From: an uncultured Bacteroides sp.
GTDB taxonomy: Bacteria > Bacteroidota > Bacteroidia > Bacteroidales > Bacteroidaceae
DNA: 37,129 bases
Assembly (NCBI GenBank): GCA_900553185.1
Contig: USCT01000016.1
Span: 1-37,129 of the forward strand
Direction: 5' to 3'
Shown in pieces: positions 7,783-15,772 of the stretch (its first letter is position 1; each line of letters opens with the position of its first letter). The position numbers and the translations under genes are program-made. The notes beneath the pieces are model-generated. The model was not told the origin of the DNA and ran no database searches. It worked only from the letters and a program-made list of their open reading frames with translations.

Positions 7783-8522
7783 CCCATTAATAATTGAGTA
7801 AGAATTAAATCAGAAAACAAAATCAGTACGCTGCTGCTTACTACAGCATTGGTACTGGCTTTACCTACAGAAATGGATCCTCCTTCTACCGTATAGCCGA
7901 AGTAAGCCGAAACGCTGGCTATAATGAAGGCAAAGAACAGCGATTTGATGAAGCTGCACCAGATATACCATTCAATGAAGCAGTACTGTAAACCGTATTC
8001 CAGGTCGGTTGCATTCATCATACCACCAAACCAGGCTGTACAGAATGCTCCGAAGATACCGGCAAAGATACTGAAGACAACCAGAAAGGGAATCATGGTC
8101 ATCAAGCCTAAAATTTTAGGCAGAATCAAATAGGAGGCAGAGTTGATACCCATGATTTCAAGGGCGTCAATCTGCTGGGTAACCCGCATTGTCCCTATTT
8201 CGGAAGCTATGTTTGAACCGACTTTACCAGCCAGAATCAAACACATGATGGAAGAAGAAAATTCCAACAACAGAATTTCACGGGTGGTATATCCTACCAC
8301 GAAGCGTGGCATCCATGGACTTTCGATGTTCAGCTTGATTTGAATACAGATAACGGCACCGATAAAGAAAGAAATCAGCAGTACGATACCGATAGAGTTA
8401 ATCCCCAACTGGTACATTTCGTTGACATACTGTTTGAAATACATGCGGAACCGTTCGGGGCGTCCGAATACACGTCCCATGAGCATCAGGTATTTTCCGA
8501 GAGTTGTGATGGGTCTTATCAT
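7779..8522 (-). CDS. mlaE: ABC transporter permease, MlaE family
   Basis: A 247-residue integral membrane protein of the MlaE/YrbE permease family. It shows an N-terminal amphipathic stretch and several hydrophobic segments (about 42-65, 87-110, 140-175 and 195-245). The cytoplasmic loop motif EIGTMRVTQQIDALEIMG is the family signature that contacts the ATPase. It is the first gene of a two-gene minus-strand operon and is divergent from lptB. The likely role is the membrane channel of a phospholipid transporter acting with an MCE-domain protein not seen here. Transport direction cannot be inferred. Confidence 0.9.
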   Translation of the reverse strand: MIRPITTLGKYLMLMGRVFGRPERFRMYFKQYVNEMYQLGINSIGIVLLISFFIGAVICIQIKLNIESPWMPRFVVGYTTREILLLEFSSSIMCLILAGKVGSNIASEIGTMRVTQQIDALEIMGINSASYLILPKILGLMTMIPFLVVFSIFAGIFGAFCTAWFGGMMNATDLEYGLQYCFIEWYIWCSFIKSLFFAFIIASVSAYFGYTVEGGSISVGKASTNAVVSSSVLILFSDLILTQLLMG

Positions 8523-8544
8523 ACAGTTTTTCTTATATTTGTGG

Positions 8545-8552
8545 CAAAAGTA
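8545..8552 (-). promoter_or_regulatory. Bacteroidota -7 box for mlaE-mlaF
   Basis: On the minus strand this reads TACTTTTG, an exact TAnnTTTG match, 22 nt from the mlaE start at 8522. Initiation would leave a leader of roughly 15 nt. No clear -33 box is visible. Confidence 0.55.
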
Positions 8553-8626
8553 CGTTTTTTTGGCTATATTATACTAAAAGATAGAACGAAATTAGAGCTG
8601 TCTACCACATAACCCAAGATTTTTAC

Positions 8627-8634
8627 TACTTTTG
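8627..8634 (+). promoter_or_regulatory. Bacteroidota -7 box for lptB
   Basis: TACTTTTG matches TAnnTTTG exactly. The expected start point is near 8641, only about 10 nt before the ATG at 8651. The sequence TTTGTGGCAAA, which begins with the last bases of this box, is repeated at 8538-8548. Confidence 0.6.
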
Positions 8635-8650
8635 TGGCAAAGATTAGAAT

Positions 8651-9481
8651 ATGGCGGAACAAGAAAACCTTCAAGAAACAAGTGTACAGGCGGAAGATAC
8701 CTTCGAACTGCCTGCAGATGGACGTATGGTGCTTCGTACGGAGAATCTTGTAAAAAAATATGGGAAACGTACGGTTGTAAGTCATGTATCCATCAATGTG
8801 AAGCAGGGGGAAATTGTCGGGTTGCTGGGACCCAACGGAGCTGGAAAGACCACTTCATTTTATATGACGACAGGATTGATTGTACCTAACGAGGGACATA
8901 TATACCTGAATGATCAGGATATAACATCGTATCCGGTGTATAAGCGTGCCCAGAATGGAATTGGTTATCTGGCACAGGAGGCGTCTGTGTTTCGAAAGAT
9001 GAGCGTAGAAGATAACATAGCTTCGGTCTTGGAACTCACCAAGACTTCCAAGGAATACCAAAAGGAAAAGCTGGAGAGTCTGATTGCGGAATTTCGTCTG
9101 CAGAAGGTCCGGAAGAACCTGGGTGACCAACTTTCGGGAGGTGAACGCCGGCGTACGGAAATAGCCCGTTGTCTGGCTATTGATCCGAAGTTTATTATGC
9201 TTGATGAACCTTTTGCGGGTGTAGACCCGATTGCGGTCGAAGATATTCAGCACATTGTCTGGAAGCTGAAAGATAAAAATATTGGTATTCTGATTACCGA
9301 CCACAATGTGCAGGAAACTTTGAGTATTACCGATCGTGCTTATTTGTTGTTCGAAGGAAAAATTCTGTTTCAGGGAACACCTGAAGAGCTGGCGGCAAAT
9401 CAGATCGTTCGTGAAAAATACCTGAGTAACAGTTTTGTGCTCCGTAGAAAGGATTTCCAGTTGCGTGAGATCCGTGAATAA
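8651..9481 (+). CDS. lptB: LPS export ABC transporter ATPase LptB
   Basis: A 276-residue cytoplasmic ATPase that powers extraction of lipopolysaccharide from the inner membrane with LptFG. Walker A is GPNGAGKTT at 60-68, the Q-loop Gln is 109, the signature LSGGE is at 161-165, Walker B ends in Asp185-Glu186, and the switch His is 218 (TDHNV). The segment SVFRKMSVEDNI after the Q-loop is typical of LptB. About 25 residues precede the usual LptB start, and they are acidic and low in conservation signals. An in-frame ATG at 8726 (MVLRTENLVKKYG) would give a family-length protein and a longer leader, so the true start is uncertain. It lies downstream of divergent mlaE and 117 nt before tig. Confidence 0.94.
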   Translation: MAEQENLQETSVQAEDTFELPADGRMVLRTENLVKKYGKRTVVSHVSINVKQGEIVGLLGPNGAGKTTSFYMTTGLIVPNEGHIYLNDQDITSYPVYKRAQNGIGYLAQEASVFRKMSVEDNIASVLELTKTSKEYQKEKLESLIAEFRLQKVRKNLGDQLSGGERRRTEIARCLAIDPKFIMLDEPFAGVDPIAVEDIQHIVWKLKDKNIGILITDHNVQETLSITDRAYLLFEGKILFQGTPEELAANQIVREKYLSNSFVLRRKDFQLREIRE

Positions 9482-9511
9482 AGCGCTTGTCTTGTTTTTT
9501 TAGCTTGACAG

Positions 9512-9543
9512 TTTGGTAATTGAGAGATTAAACACTATTTTTG
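9512..9543 (+). promoter_or_regulatory. Complete Bacteroidota promoter for tig
   Basis: TTTG at 9512-9515, a 20-nt gap and TATTTTTG at 9536-9543 match the -33/-7 consensus with ideal spacing. The leader to the tig ATG is about 50 nt and A-rich, as is usual where Shine-Dalgarno pairing is not used. Confidence 0.8.
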
Positions 9544-9598
9544 CATCCTGTTTGGATAAAATAAAGAAGAAGTAATAATTAATATAAAAAAGTCGGAA

Positions 9599-10945
9599 AT
9601 GAATATTTCATTACAAAATGTTGACAAGGTAAGTGCTGTACTTACTGCTCAGATTGAAAAAGCTGATTATCAGGAAAAAGTAGAAAAAGCTCTGAAAACA
9701 TTGCGTCAGAGAGTAAATATGCCGGGCTTCCGTAAAGGTATGGTACCTATGGCACTGATTAAGAAACAGTATGGAACTTCAGTTCTGCTGGAAGAAGTAG
9801 ACAAACTGTTACAGGAAAAGGTCGGTGAATATATCCGTGAAAACAAGGTTAATATGCTGGGTACTCCGCTGCCGAAAGAGAATAACATTAATTTTGAAAA
9901 GGATGAGAATTTCGAATTCTCTTTCGATATCGCACTGGCACCTGAGTTTACTGTAGAGCTTTCTGCTGGTGATACTGTGGATTACTATGATATCAACGTT
10001 ACTGATGAAATGGTTGATCAGCAGGTTAAGATGTATACACAGCGTACAGCTAAGTATGAAAAAGTAGAAGACTATCAGGACAATGACATGCTGAAAGGTC
10101 TGTTGGCCGAACTGGATGAAAACGGAAATACTAAAGAAGGTGGACTTCAGGTGGAAAATGCTGTTATGATGCCTTCTTATATGAAGAACGACGATCAGAA
10201 AGCAATTTTCAATGGCGCTAAGGTAAATACAGTATTGGTATTTAACCCGTCTACAGCCTTCGATCACAATGAAGCAGAATTGGCTTCTTTGCTGAAGATC
10301 AAGAAAGAAGAAGTTGCAGCTCATTCAGGTAACTTCAGCTTCCAGATTGAAGAAATTACCCGTATGATTCCGGGTGAACTGACTCAGGAACTGTTTGATC
10401 AGGTTTTGGGTGAAGGCAAGGCTTCTAATGAAGAAGAATTCCGTACTCAGATCAAGGAAAATATTGCCAAGCAGTTTGAATCAGACAGCGATTATAAATT
10501 CCTGATCGATATTCGTGCTTACTTGATCAATAAGATTGGTAAGCTGGAATTTGCTGATGAACTGATGAAACGTATCATGTTGGAAAACAACAAGGATAAA
10601 GGTGAAGAATTTGTAAGTGAAAACTACGATAAGAGCCTGGAAGAACTGACATGGCATTTGATCAAGGAAAAACTGGTAGAAGCTAATGGTGTGAAGGTAG
10701 AACAGGGAGACATTACAGAAATGGCGAAGGAAGCTACTCGTGCACAGTTCGCTCAGTATGGAATGATCAATGTTCCGGATGAACTGCTGGAAAACTATTC
10801 AAAGGAAATGCTGAAAAAACGCGAAAGCGTAGAAGCTTTGGTAAATCGTGTCATCGAATCCAAATTGTGTGATATCCTGAAAGGTCAGGTGACATTGAAT
10901 CACAAAGCTGTATCTGCTGAAGAATTTAATCAGATGTTTCAATAA
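9599..10945 (+). CDS. tig: Trigger factor
   Basis: A 448-residue ribosome-associated chaperone that meets nascent chains at the exit tunnel. The ribosome-docking signature is PGFRKGMVP at about 42-50 in the N-terminal domain. The middle region (about 150-250), which is an FKBP-type prolyl isomerase in E. coli, is alignable only in outline and lacks recognisable FKBP active-site motifs. The C-terminal helical arm region follows. This degenerate isomerase domain seems usual for Bacteroidota trigger factors and suggests a holdase role without isomerase activity; that part is inference. The tig-clpP-clpX order is widely conserved. tig has its own strong promoter. Confidence 0.95.
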   Translation: MNISLQNVDKVSAVLTAQIEKADYQEKVEKALKTLRQRVNMPGFRKGMVPMALIKKQYGTSVLLEEVDKLLQEKVGEYIRENKVNMLGTPLPKENNINFEKDENFEFSFDIALAPEFTVELSAGDTVDYYDINVTDEMVDQQVKMYTQRTAKYEKVEDYQDNDMLKGLLAELDENGNTKEGGLQVENAVMMPSYMKNDDQKAIFNGAKVNTVLVFNPSTAFDHNEAELASLLKIKKEEVAAHSGNFSFQIEEITRMIPGELTQELFDQVLGEGKASNEEEFRTQIKENIAKQFESDSDYKFLIDIRAYLINKIGKLEFADELMKRIMLENNKDKGEEFVSENYDKSLEELTWHLIKEKLVEANGVKVEQGDITEMAKEATRAQFAQYGMINVPDELLENYSKEMLKKRESVEALVNRVIESKLCDILKGQVTLNHKAVSAEEFNQMFQ

Positions 10946-11035
10946 TCTCTAGAGCAGGCTAAGCTTAATTGCTAAAACTTGCTAAAAAAAGAGAGGCTTT
11001 TGACCAGACTTTTTCCGTAAAAGATACGTGTTTTG

Positions 11036-11043
11036 TACCTTTG
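11036..11043 (+). promoter_or_regulatory. Bacteroidota -7 box for clpP
   Basis: TACCTTTG matches TAnnTTTG. The bases 21 nt upstream (11011-11014, TTTT) are a weak -33. Transcripts would begin near 11050 and must pass the hairpin at 11056-11080 before reaching the clpP start. Confidence 0.6.
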
Positions 11044-11055
11044 TTTCATACGGAC

Positions 11056-11080
11056 AAAAGAGGTTGGAAGCCTCTTTTTT
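11056..11080 (+). terminator. Terminator-like hairpin in the clpP leader
   Basis: AAAAGAGG (11056-11063) pairs with CCTCTTTT (11071-11078) around a 7-nt loop, and T continues to 11080. This is an intrinsic-terminator shape located 20 nt before the clpP ATG and downstream of the clpP -7 box. An upstream sequence, AGAGGCTT at 10992-10999, is complementary to AAGCCTCT at 11068-11075. It could therefore capture the 3' arm in transcripts reading through from tig. It may be a leaky terminator of tig or an attenuator. Confidence 0.6.
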
Positions 11081-11100
11081 AATCTAAAAAAATAATAAAC

Positions 11101-11775
11101 ATGAAAGATGATTTTAGAAAGTATGCTACCAAACACTTGGGTATGAGTAGCATGGTGCTTGATGATGTAATTAACTCACAGGCCAGTTATCTGAATCCTT
11201 ATATTTTGGAAGAACGTCAGCTTAATGTTACACAGTTGGATGTATTTTCCCGTTTGATGATGGACCGCATTATTTTCCTGGGAACTCCTATTGACGATTA
11301 TACGGCCAATACGCTGCAGGCTCAGCTATTGTATCTGGATTCGGTGGATTCTGGAAAGGATATTTCCATTTATATTAATTCTCCAGGTGGATCTGTTTAT
11401 GCGGGTTTGGGTATTTATGATACAATGCAGTTTATTAGCAGTGATGTGGCTACTATTTGTACGGGTATGGCCGCTTCTATGGCTGCGGTCTTGCTGGTGG
11501 CAGGAAAAGAAGGAAAACGTTCTGCCTTGACACATTCTCGGGTCATGATTCATCAGCCGATGGGAGGCGCGCAGGGACAAGCTTCGGATATTGAAATCAC
11601 TGCCCGTGAAATTCAGAAATTAAAGAAAGAACTGTATACGATTATAGCCGACCATTCTCATACTGATTTTGATAAAGTATGGGCCGATTCAGATAGGGAT
11701 TATTGGATGACTGCCCAGGAAGCAAAGGAGTATGGCATGATTGATGAGGTCCTTTCACGCAAGCCTTCACTGTAA
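11101..11775 (+). CDS. clpP: ATP-dependent Clp protease proteolytic subunit
   Basis: A 224-residue serine protease that assembles into the tetradecameric Clp chamber. The triad is complete: Ser126 (GMAASMAA), His151 (MIHQPMGG) and Asp200. The offset of 29 against mature E. coli ClpP numbering (97/122/171) is constant, which supports the start. About 30 N-terminal residues precede the mature core and may be a propeptide. clpX follows 47 nt downstream, forming the ClpXP pair. The leader hairpin suggests transcription is damped or regulated. Confidence 0.97.
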   Translation: MKDDFRKYATKHLGMSSMVLDDVINSQASYLNPYILEERQLNVTQLDVFSRLMMDRIIFLGTPIDDYTANTLQAQLLYLDSVDSGKDISIYINSPGGSVYAGLGIYDTMQFISSDVATICTGMAASMAAVLLVAGKEGKRSALTHSRVMIHQPMGGAQGQASDIEITAREIQKLKKELYTIIADHSHTDFDKVWADSDRDYWMTAQEAKEYGMIDEVLSRKPSL

Positions 11776-11822
11776 GCAGAGAAGACTGAAATTAGTTGTT
11801 AATTTATAAAAGACGAATAATT

Positions 11823-13073
11823 TTGGAAGATAAGACAAAAACACCAAGAGGTAATAAAAGACGGTGTAGTTTTTGCGGTCGCTCGGAAGATGAAGTTGGC
11901 TTCCTGATAACAGGTGTCAATGGATGCATTTGTGACAGCTGCTCTGAACAGGCACATGAGATTGTTCAGGAAGCCATGCGCCAGAAAAGCGGAGTAAACA
12001 ATTTGAATCTGAACGAACTGCCTAAACCGAAGGAAATAAAAGATTTTTTGGATCAATATGTCATCGGACAGGATGATGCCAAACGTTATCTGGCTGTTGC
12101 TGTATATAATCATTACAAGCGATTGCTCCAGCCGGTTACTAAAGATGACGTAGAAATTGAAAAGTCAAATATCATTATGGTAGGAAGTACGGGTACGGGA
12201 AAGACATTGCTGGCACGTACTATTGCCAAGTTATTGCATGTCCCGTTTACCATTGTGGATGCTACCGTACTGACTGAAGCCGGTTATGTGGGTGAAGACA
12301 TTGAAAGTATCTTGACACGGCTCCTCCAGGTGGCAGATTATAATGTTGCTGAGGCCGAACGTGGCATCGTATTTATTGATGAGATTGATAAAATTGCCCG
12401 TAAGGGAGATAATCCTTCCATTACGCGTGATGTAAGTGGAGAAGGCGTACAGCAGGGCTTGTTGAAGCTGCTGGAAGGCTCTATCGTGAATGTGCCTCCT
12501 CAGGGAGGGCGTAAGCATCCGGAGCAGAAACTGATTCCGGTAAATACCAAGAACATCCTGTTCATCTGTGGAGGAGCTTTCGATGGTATCGAACGAAAAA
12601 TTGCACAGCGCCTCAATACCCATGTAGTAGGTTATGGCGCAGCCAAGTCTACGTTTAATGTGGACCGTAAAAATCTGATGCAGTACATTGCTCCGCAAGA
12701 TTTAAAATCTTTTGGCTTGATTCCGGAAATTATCGGCCGTTTGCCGATTTTAACCTATTTGAATCCGCTGGATCGTACCGCTTTGCGTAATATTCTTACA
12801 GAACCGAAGAATTCTATCATCAAGCAGTATGTAAAGTTGTTCGAAATGGATGGAGTAAAACTGGATTTTGAACCTGAAGTCTTTGAGTTTATAGTCGACA
12901 AAGCTATAGAATACAAATTGGGTGCCCGTGGTTTGCGTTCTATTGTGGAAACCATCATGATGGATACCATGTTTGATATCCCGTCGAAAAAGACAGATCA
13001 TTTCACTGTTACGCTGGATTATGCCAAGGAGCAGATGAATAAGGCTAATCTTTCTCGGTTGCAGATGGCCTGA
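11823..13073 (+). CDS. clpX: Clp protease ATPase subunit ClpX, TTG start
   Basis: A 416-residue AAA+ unfoldase that recognises substrates and feeds ClpP. The N-terminal zinc-binding domain has Cys15, Cys18, Cys37 and Cys40, the same numbers as in E. coli ClpX when the TTG at 11823 (MEDKTKTPRG) is taken as the start. This is the main reason for choosing it over the in-frame TTG at 11796, which adds nine unlikely residues. No ATG precedes the zinc domain. Walker A is GSTGTGKT, Walker B is GIVFIDEIDK, and the pore loop GYVGED and the sensor and C-terminal regions are intact. It is probably co-transcribed with clpP. Confidence 0.95.
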   Translation: MEDKTKTPRGNKRRCSFCGRSEDEVGFLITGVNGCICDSCSEQAHEIVQEAMRQKSGVNNLNLNELPKPKEIKDFLDQYVIGQDDAKRYLAVAVYNHYKRLLQPVTKDDVEIEKSNIIMVGSTGTGKTLLARTIAKLLHVPFTIVDATVLTEAGYVGEDIESILTRLLQVADYNVAEAERGIVFIDEIDKIARKGDNPSITRDVSGEGVQQGLLKLLEGSIVNVPPQGGRKHPEQKLIPVNTKNILFICGGAFDGIERKIAQRLNTHVVGYGAAKSTFNVDRKNLMQYIAPQDLKSFGLIPEIIGRLPILTYLNPLDRTALRNILTEPKNSIIKQYVKLFEMDGVKLDFEPEVFEFIVDKAIEYKLGARGLRSIVETIMMDTMFDIPSKKTDHFTVTLDYAKEQMNKANLSRLQMA

Positions 13074-13125
13074 AGTAAAAAGTAGAGAGAAAATGCAAAT
13101 TCTCAGTAAAATAATAAGCTGAAAA

Positions 13126-13158
13126 TTTGTGTAATTTGAAAAGTTGTTTATAACTTTG
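13126..13158 (+). promoter_or_regulatory. Promoter for recQ
   Basis: TTTG at 13126-13129, a 21-nt gap and TAACTTTG at 13151-13158 fit the Bacteroidota consensus. It lies 50 nt upstream of the recQ ATG. Confidence 0.65.
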
Positions 13159-13207
13159 TTATCATGAGATACATTCTTACAAAGAGAAACTTCTAAAATC
13201 AAGGACA

Positions 13208-15391
13208 ATGACGGAAAATATCAATTTAGCGGAGCAACTGAAAAAATATTTTGGTTTTGATACCTTCAAGGGTAACCAGGAAGCAATTATCCGGAACCTG
13301 CTTGCCGGAAAGGATACGTTTGTATTGATGCCTACCGGGGGAGGAAAATCATTATGCTATCAGCTGCCTTCTTTACTTATGGAAGGAACAGCGATTGTTA
13401 TTTCACCGCTCATAGCCTTGATGAAGAATCAGGTGGATGCCATGCGTAACTTCAGTGAAGAGGACGGCGTGGCCCATTTTATCAATTCGTCACTGACAAA
13501 GTCGGCCATCGAGCAAGTCAAGGCAGATATTCTGGCCGGAAAAACGAAATTGCTTTATGTCGCTCCGGAATCATTGACGAAAGAAGATAATGTAGACTTC
13601 TTGAAACATGTAAAGATCTCTTTCTACGCAGTGGATGAGGCTCACTGTATTTCTGAATGGGGACATGATTTCCGTCCGGAGTATCGTCGTATTCGGCCGA
13701 TAATCAATGAAATCGGAAAGGCACCGGTTATCGCGCTTACGGCTACGGCTACTCCTAAAGTAAAAATGGATATTCAGAAAAGTCTGGGTATAATGGATGC
13801 GACGGAATTCAAGTCTTCTTTTAACCGTCCGAATCTGTATTACGAAGTACGTCCGAAAACCAACAATGTAGATAAGGATATCATCAAATTCATTAAGCAG
13901 AATCCGGAGAAATCAGGTATTATTTATTGCTTAAGCCGTAAGAAAGTGGAAGAGCTGGCCGAGATACTTTGTGCAAACGGTATCAAGGCGCGTGCTTATC
14001 ATGCCGGTATGGATTCGGCTACCCGAAATGCTAATCAGGATGCTTTTTTGAAAGAAGATATTGATGTCATTGTGGCCACCATTGCTTTTGGAATGGGAAT
14101 TGATAAGCCGGATGTACGTTTTGTAATTCATTACGATGTGCCCAAGAGCTTGGAAGGTTACTATCAGGAAACAGGCCGGGCAGGACGCGACGGCGGTGAA
14201 GGACAGTGCATAACTTTCTATTCGAACAAGGATTTGCAGAAACTGGAAAAATTCATGCAAGGCAAGCCTGTGTCCGAACAGGAAATAGGAAAGCAGTTGT
14301 TGCTGGAAACCGCGGCTTATGCTGAATCGTCTGTTTGTCGTAGAAAAGTGCTTTTACATTATTTCGGAGAAGAATACATGGAAGACAATTGTGGAAATTG
14401 TGATAACTGTTTAAATCCGAAAAAACAAGTGGAGGCTCAGGATTTATTGTGTACTGTGATTGAAACAATCATAGCAGTAAAAGAAAATTTCAAGCAAGAT
14501 TATATTATAGATGTGTTGTTGGGCAAGGAAACTTCTGAGGTTCTGGCTCACAAACATGAAGATCTGGAGGTATTTGGTTCAGGAATGGGTGAGGAAGACC
14601 GTTTGTGGAACGCCGTCATCCGTCAAGGACTGATTGCCGGATATTTGGATAAAGATGTAGAGAATTACGGTTTATTGAAGGTTACACCAGAAGGACATAA
14701 GTTCTTGAAGAAGCCTAAATCATTCAAGATTGTAGAGGATACCGATTTCGATGAGGAAGAAGCAGAAGAAACTCCGATGCGAAGCGGTGCTTCGTGTGCG
14801 GTGGATCCGGCGCTGTATTCCATGCTGAAGGATTTACGTAAAAAAATGTCGAAGAAGCTGGACGTTCCTCCTTATGTTATTTTTCAGGACCCTTCTCTGG
14901 AAGCGATGGCGACTATTTATCCGGTAACTTTGGAGGAACTGCAGAATATCCCCGGTGTGGGAGCGGGAAAAGCAAAACGCTATGGTCAGGAATTTTGTGA
15001 ACTGATTAAAAAGCATTGCGAGGAAAATGAGATTGACCGTCCGGAAGACTTGCGGGTACGTACAGTTGCCAATAAGTCAAAACTGAAGGTTTCTATCATT
15101 CAGAGTATTGACCGTAAAGTAGCACTTGATGATATTGCTGTGGCCAAAGGCATTGAATTCAGTGAGTTGTTGGATGAGATTGAAGCTATTGTTTATTCGG
15201 GTACCAAATTGAACATTGATTATTTCTTGAATGAAATCATGGATGAAGATCACATGCAAGACATTTATGATTACTTCAAGGAATCGACGACCGACAAGAT
15301 AGACGATGCAATGGATGAACTTGGTGATGATTATACCGAAGACGAAATACGTTTGGTACGTATCAAGTTTATTTCAGAAATGGCGAACTGA
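13208..15391 (+). CDS. recQ: ATP-dependent DNA helicase RecQ
   Basis: A 727-residue 3'-5' helicase of recombination and fork repair. Walker A is PTGGGKS at 42-48, the DEAH box is at 143-146 with the aromatic-rich loop just after it, and motif VI QETGRAGRDG is at about 320-329. The zinc cluster is Cys377, Cys395, Cys398 and Cys401, followed by an RQC winged-helix region (about 405-510). An acidic linker (511-522) leads to an HRDC domain (about 533-605). A further C-terminal part of about 115 residues resembles the helix-turn-helix extension found in long RecQ proteins. It is longer than E. coli RecQ (about 610 residues) because of that extension. It has its own promoter and a strong terminator. 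Confidence 0.96.
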   Translation: MTENINLAEQLKKYFGFDTFKGNQEAIIRNLLAGKDTFVLMPTGGGKSLCYQLPSLLMEGTAIVISPLIALMKNQVDAMRNFSEEDGVAHFINSSLTKSAIEQVKADILAGKTKLLYVAPESLTKEDNVDFLKHVKISFYAVDEAHCISEWGHDFRPEYRRIRPIINEIGKAPVIALTATATPKVKMDIQKSLGIMDATEFKSSFNRPNLYYEVRPKTNNVDKDIIKFIKQNPEKSGIIYCLSRKKVEELAEILCANGIKARAYHAGMDSATRNANQDAFLKEDIDVIVATIAFGMGIDKPDVRFVIHYDVPKSLEGYYQETGRAGRDGGEGQCITFYSNKDLQKLEKFMQGKPVSEQEIGKQLLLETAAYAESSVCRRKVLLHYFGEEYMEDNCGNCDNCLNPKKQVEAQDLLCTVIETIIAVKENFKQDYIIDVLLGKETSEVLAHKHEDLEVFGSGMGEEDRLWNAVIRQGLIAGYLDKDVENYGLLKVTPEGHKFLKKPKSFKIVEDTDFDEEEAEETPMRSGASCAVDPALYSMLKDLRKKMSKKLDVPPYVIFQDPSLEAMATIYPVTLEELQNIPGVGAGKAKRYGQEFCELIKKHCEENEIDRPEDLRVRTVANKSKLKVSIIQSIDRKVALDDIAVAKGIEFSELLDEIEAIVYSGTKLNIDYFLNEIMDEDHMQDIYDYFKESTTDKIDDAMDELGDDYTEDEIRLVRIKFISEMAN

Positions 15392-15414
15392 CAGAATGTT
15401 GATATAATCAGGAG

Positions 15415-15473
15415 CGTGGTAACAGGCTGGGGCAGATAAATTTTTCTGTGCTGACTTGTTACCACGTTTTTTT
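15415..15473 (+). terminator. Intrinsic terminator after recQ
   Basis: CGTGGTAACA (15415-15424) and TGTTACCACG (15457-15466) pair perfectly over 10 bp and are followed by seven T (15467-15473). The 32-nt loop holds a second short stem. It ends the recQ transcript. Confidence 0.85.
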
Positions 15474-15734
15474 ATGGGCTTTGGTGTTTTCTTTCTATCA
15501 GGAAAATTTGATAATTAGTAAACTGTTTCCTCGTCTGTTATGGGTAAAGTCTTGAAATCTCAGGTTATTTGATGACAAGTCGTAAGGATATATAACTTCC
15601 TGTTGACAAATGTGTAAGCTGCTGGAAGGCCGGATTTGTTCTTATCGTTCAATAATAATTGAAAGTTAATTGATTCGAATTTGGCAGTAAATAAAAAAGA
15701 TGTTAACCGTACTTCTGAATTTGAATAAAATTTG
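15474..15734. other. Gap upstream of guaB with no gene recognised
   Basis: About 260 nt between the recQ terminator and the guaB promoter carry no convincing ORF, no known RNA family I can recognise and no long palindrome. It is unusually long for this tightly packed region, so a small RNA or a regulated leader cannot be excluded. Confidence 0.5.
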
Positions 15735-15742
15735 TATATTTG
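15735..15742 (+). promoter_or_regulatory. Bacteroidota -7 box for guaB
   Basis: TATATTTG matches TAnnTTTG and is followed by GCACGC. It lies 30 nt upstream of the ATG. The -33 region (TTAACC around 15703) does not match TTTG well. Confidence 0.65.
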
Positions 15743-15772
15743 CACGCAATAAATTCTAAAGCATAAAGCCCT

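Noticed and set aside
15474..15772. Riboswitch or 6S-like RNA upstream of guaB
   Set aside because: I could not find a conserved core of a purine or guanidine riboswitch, nor the long 6S-type bulged helix. The region is only described as unexplained.
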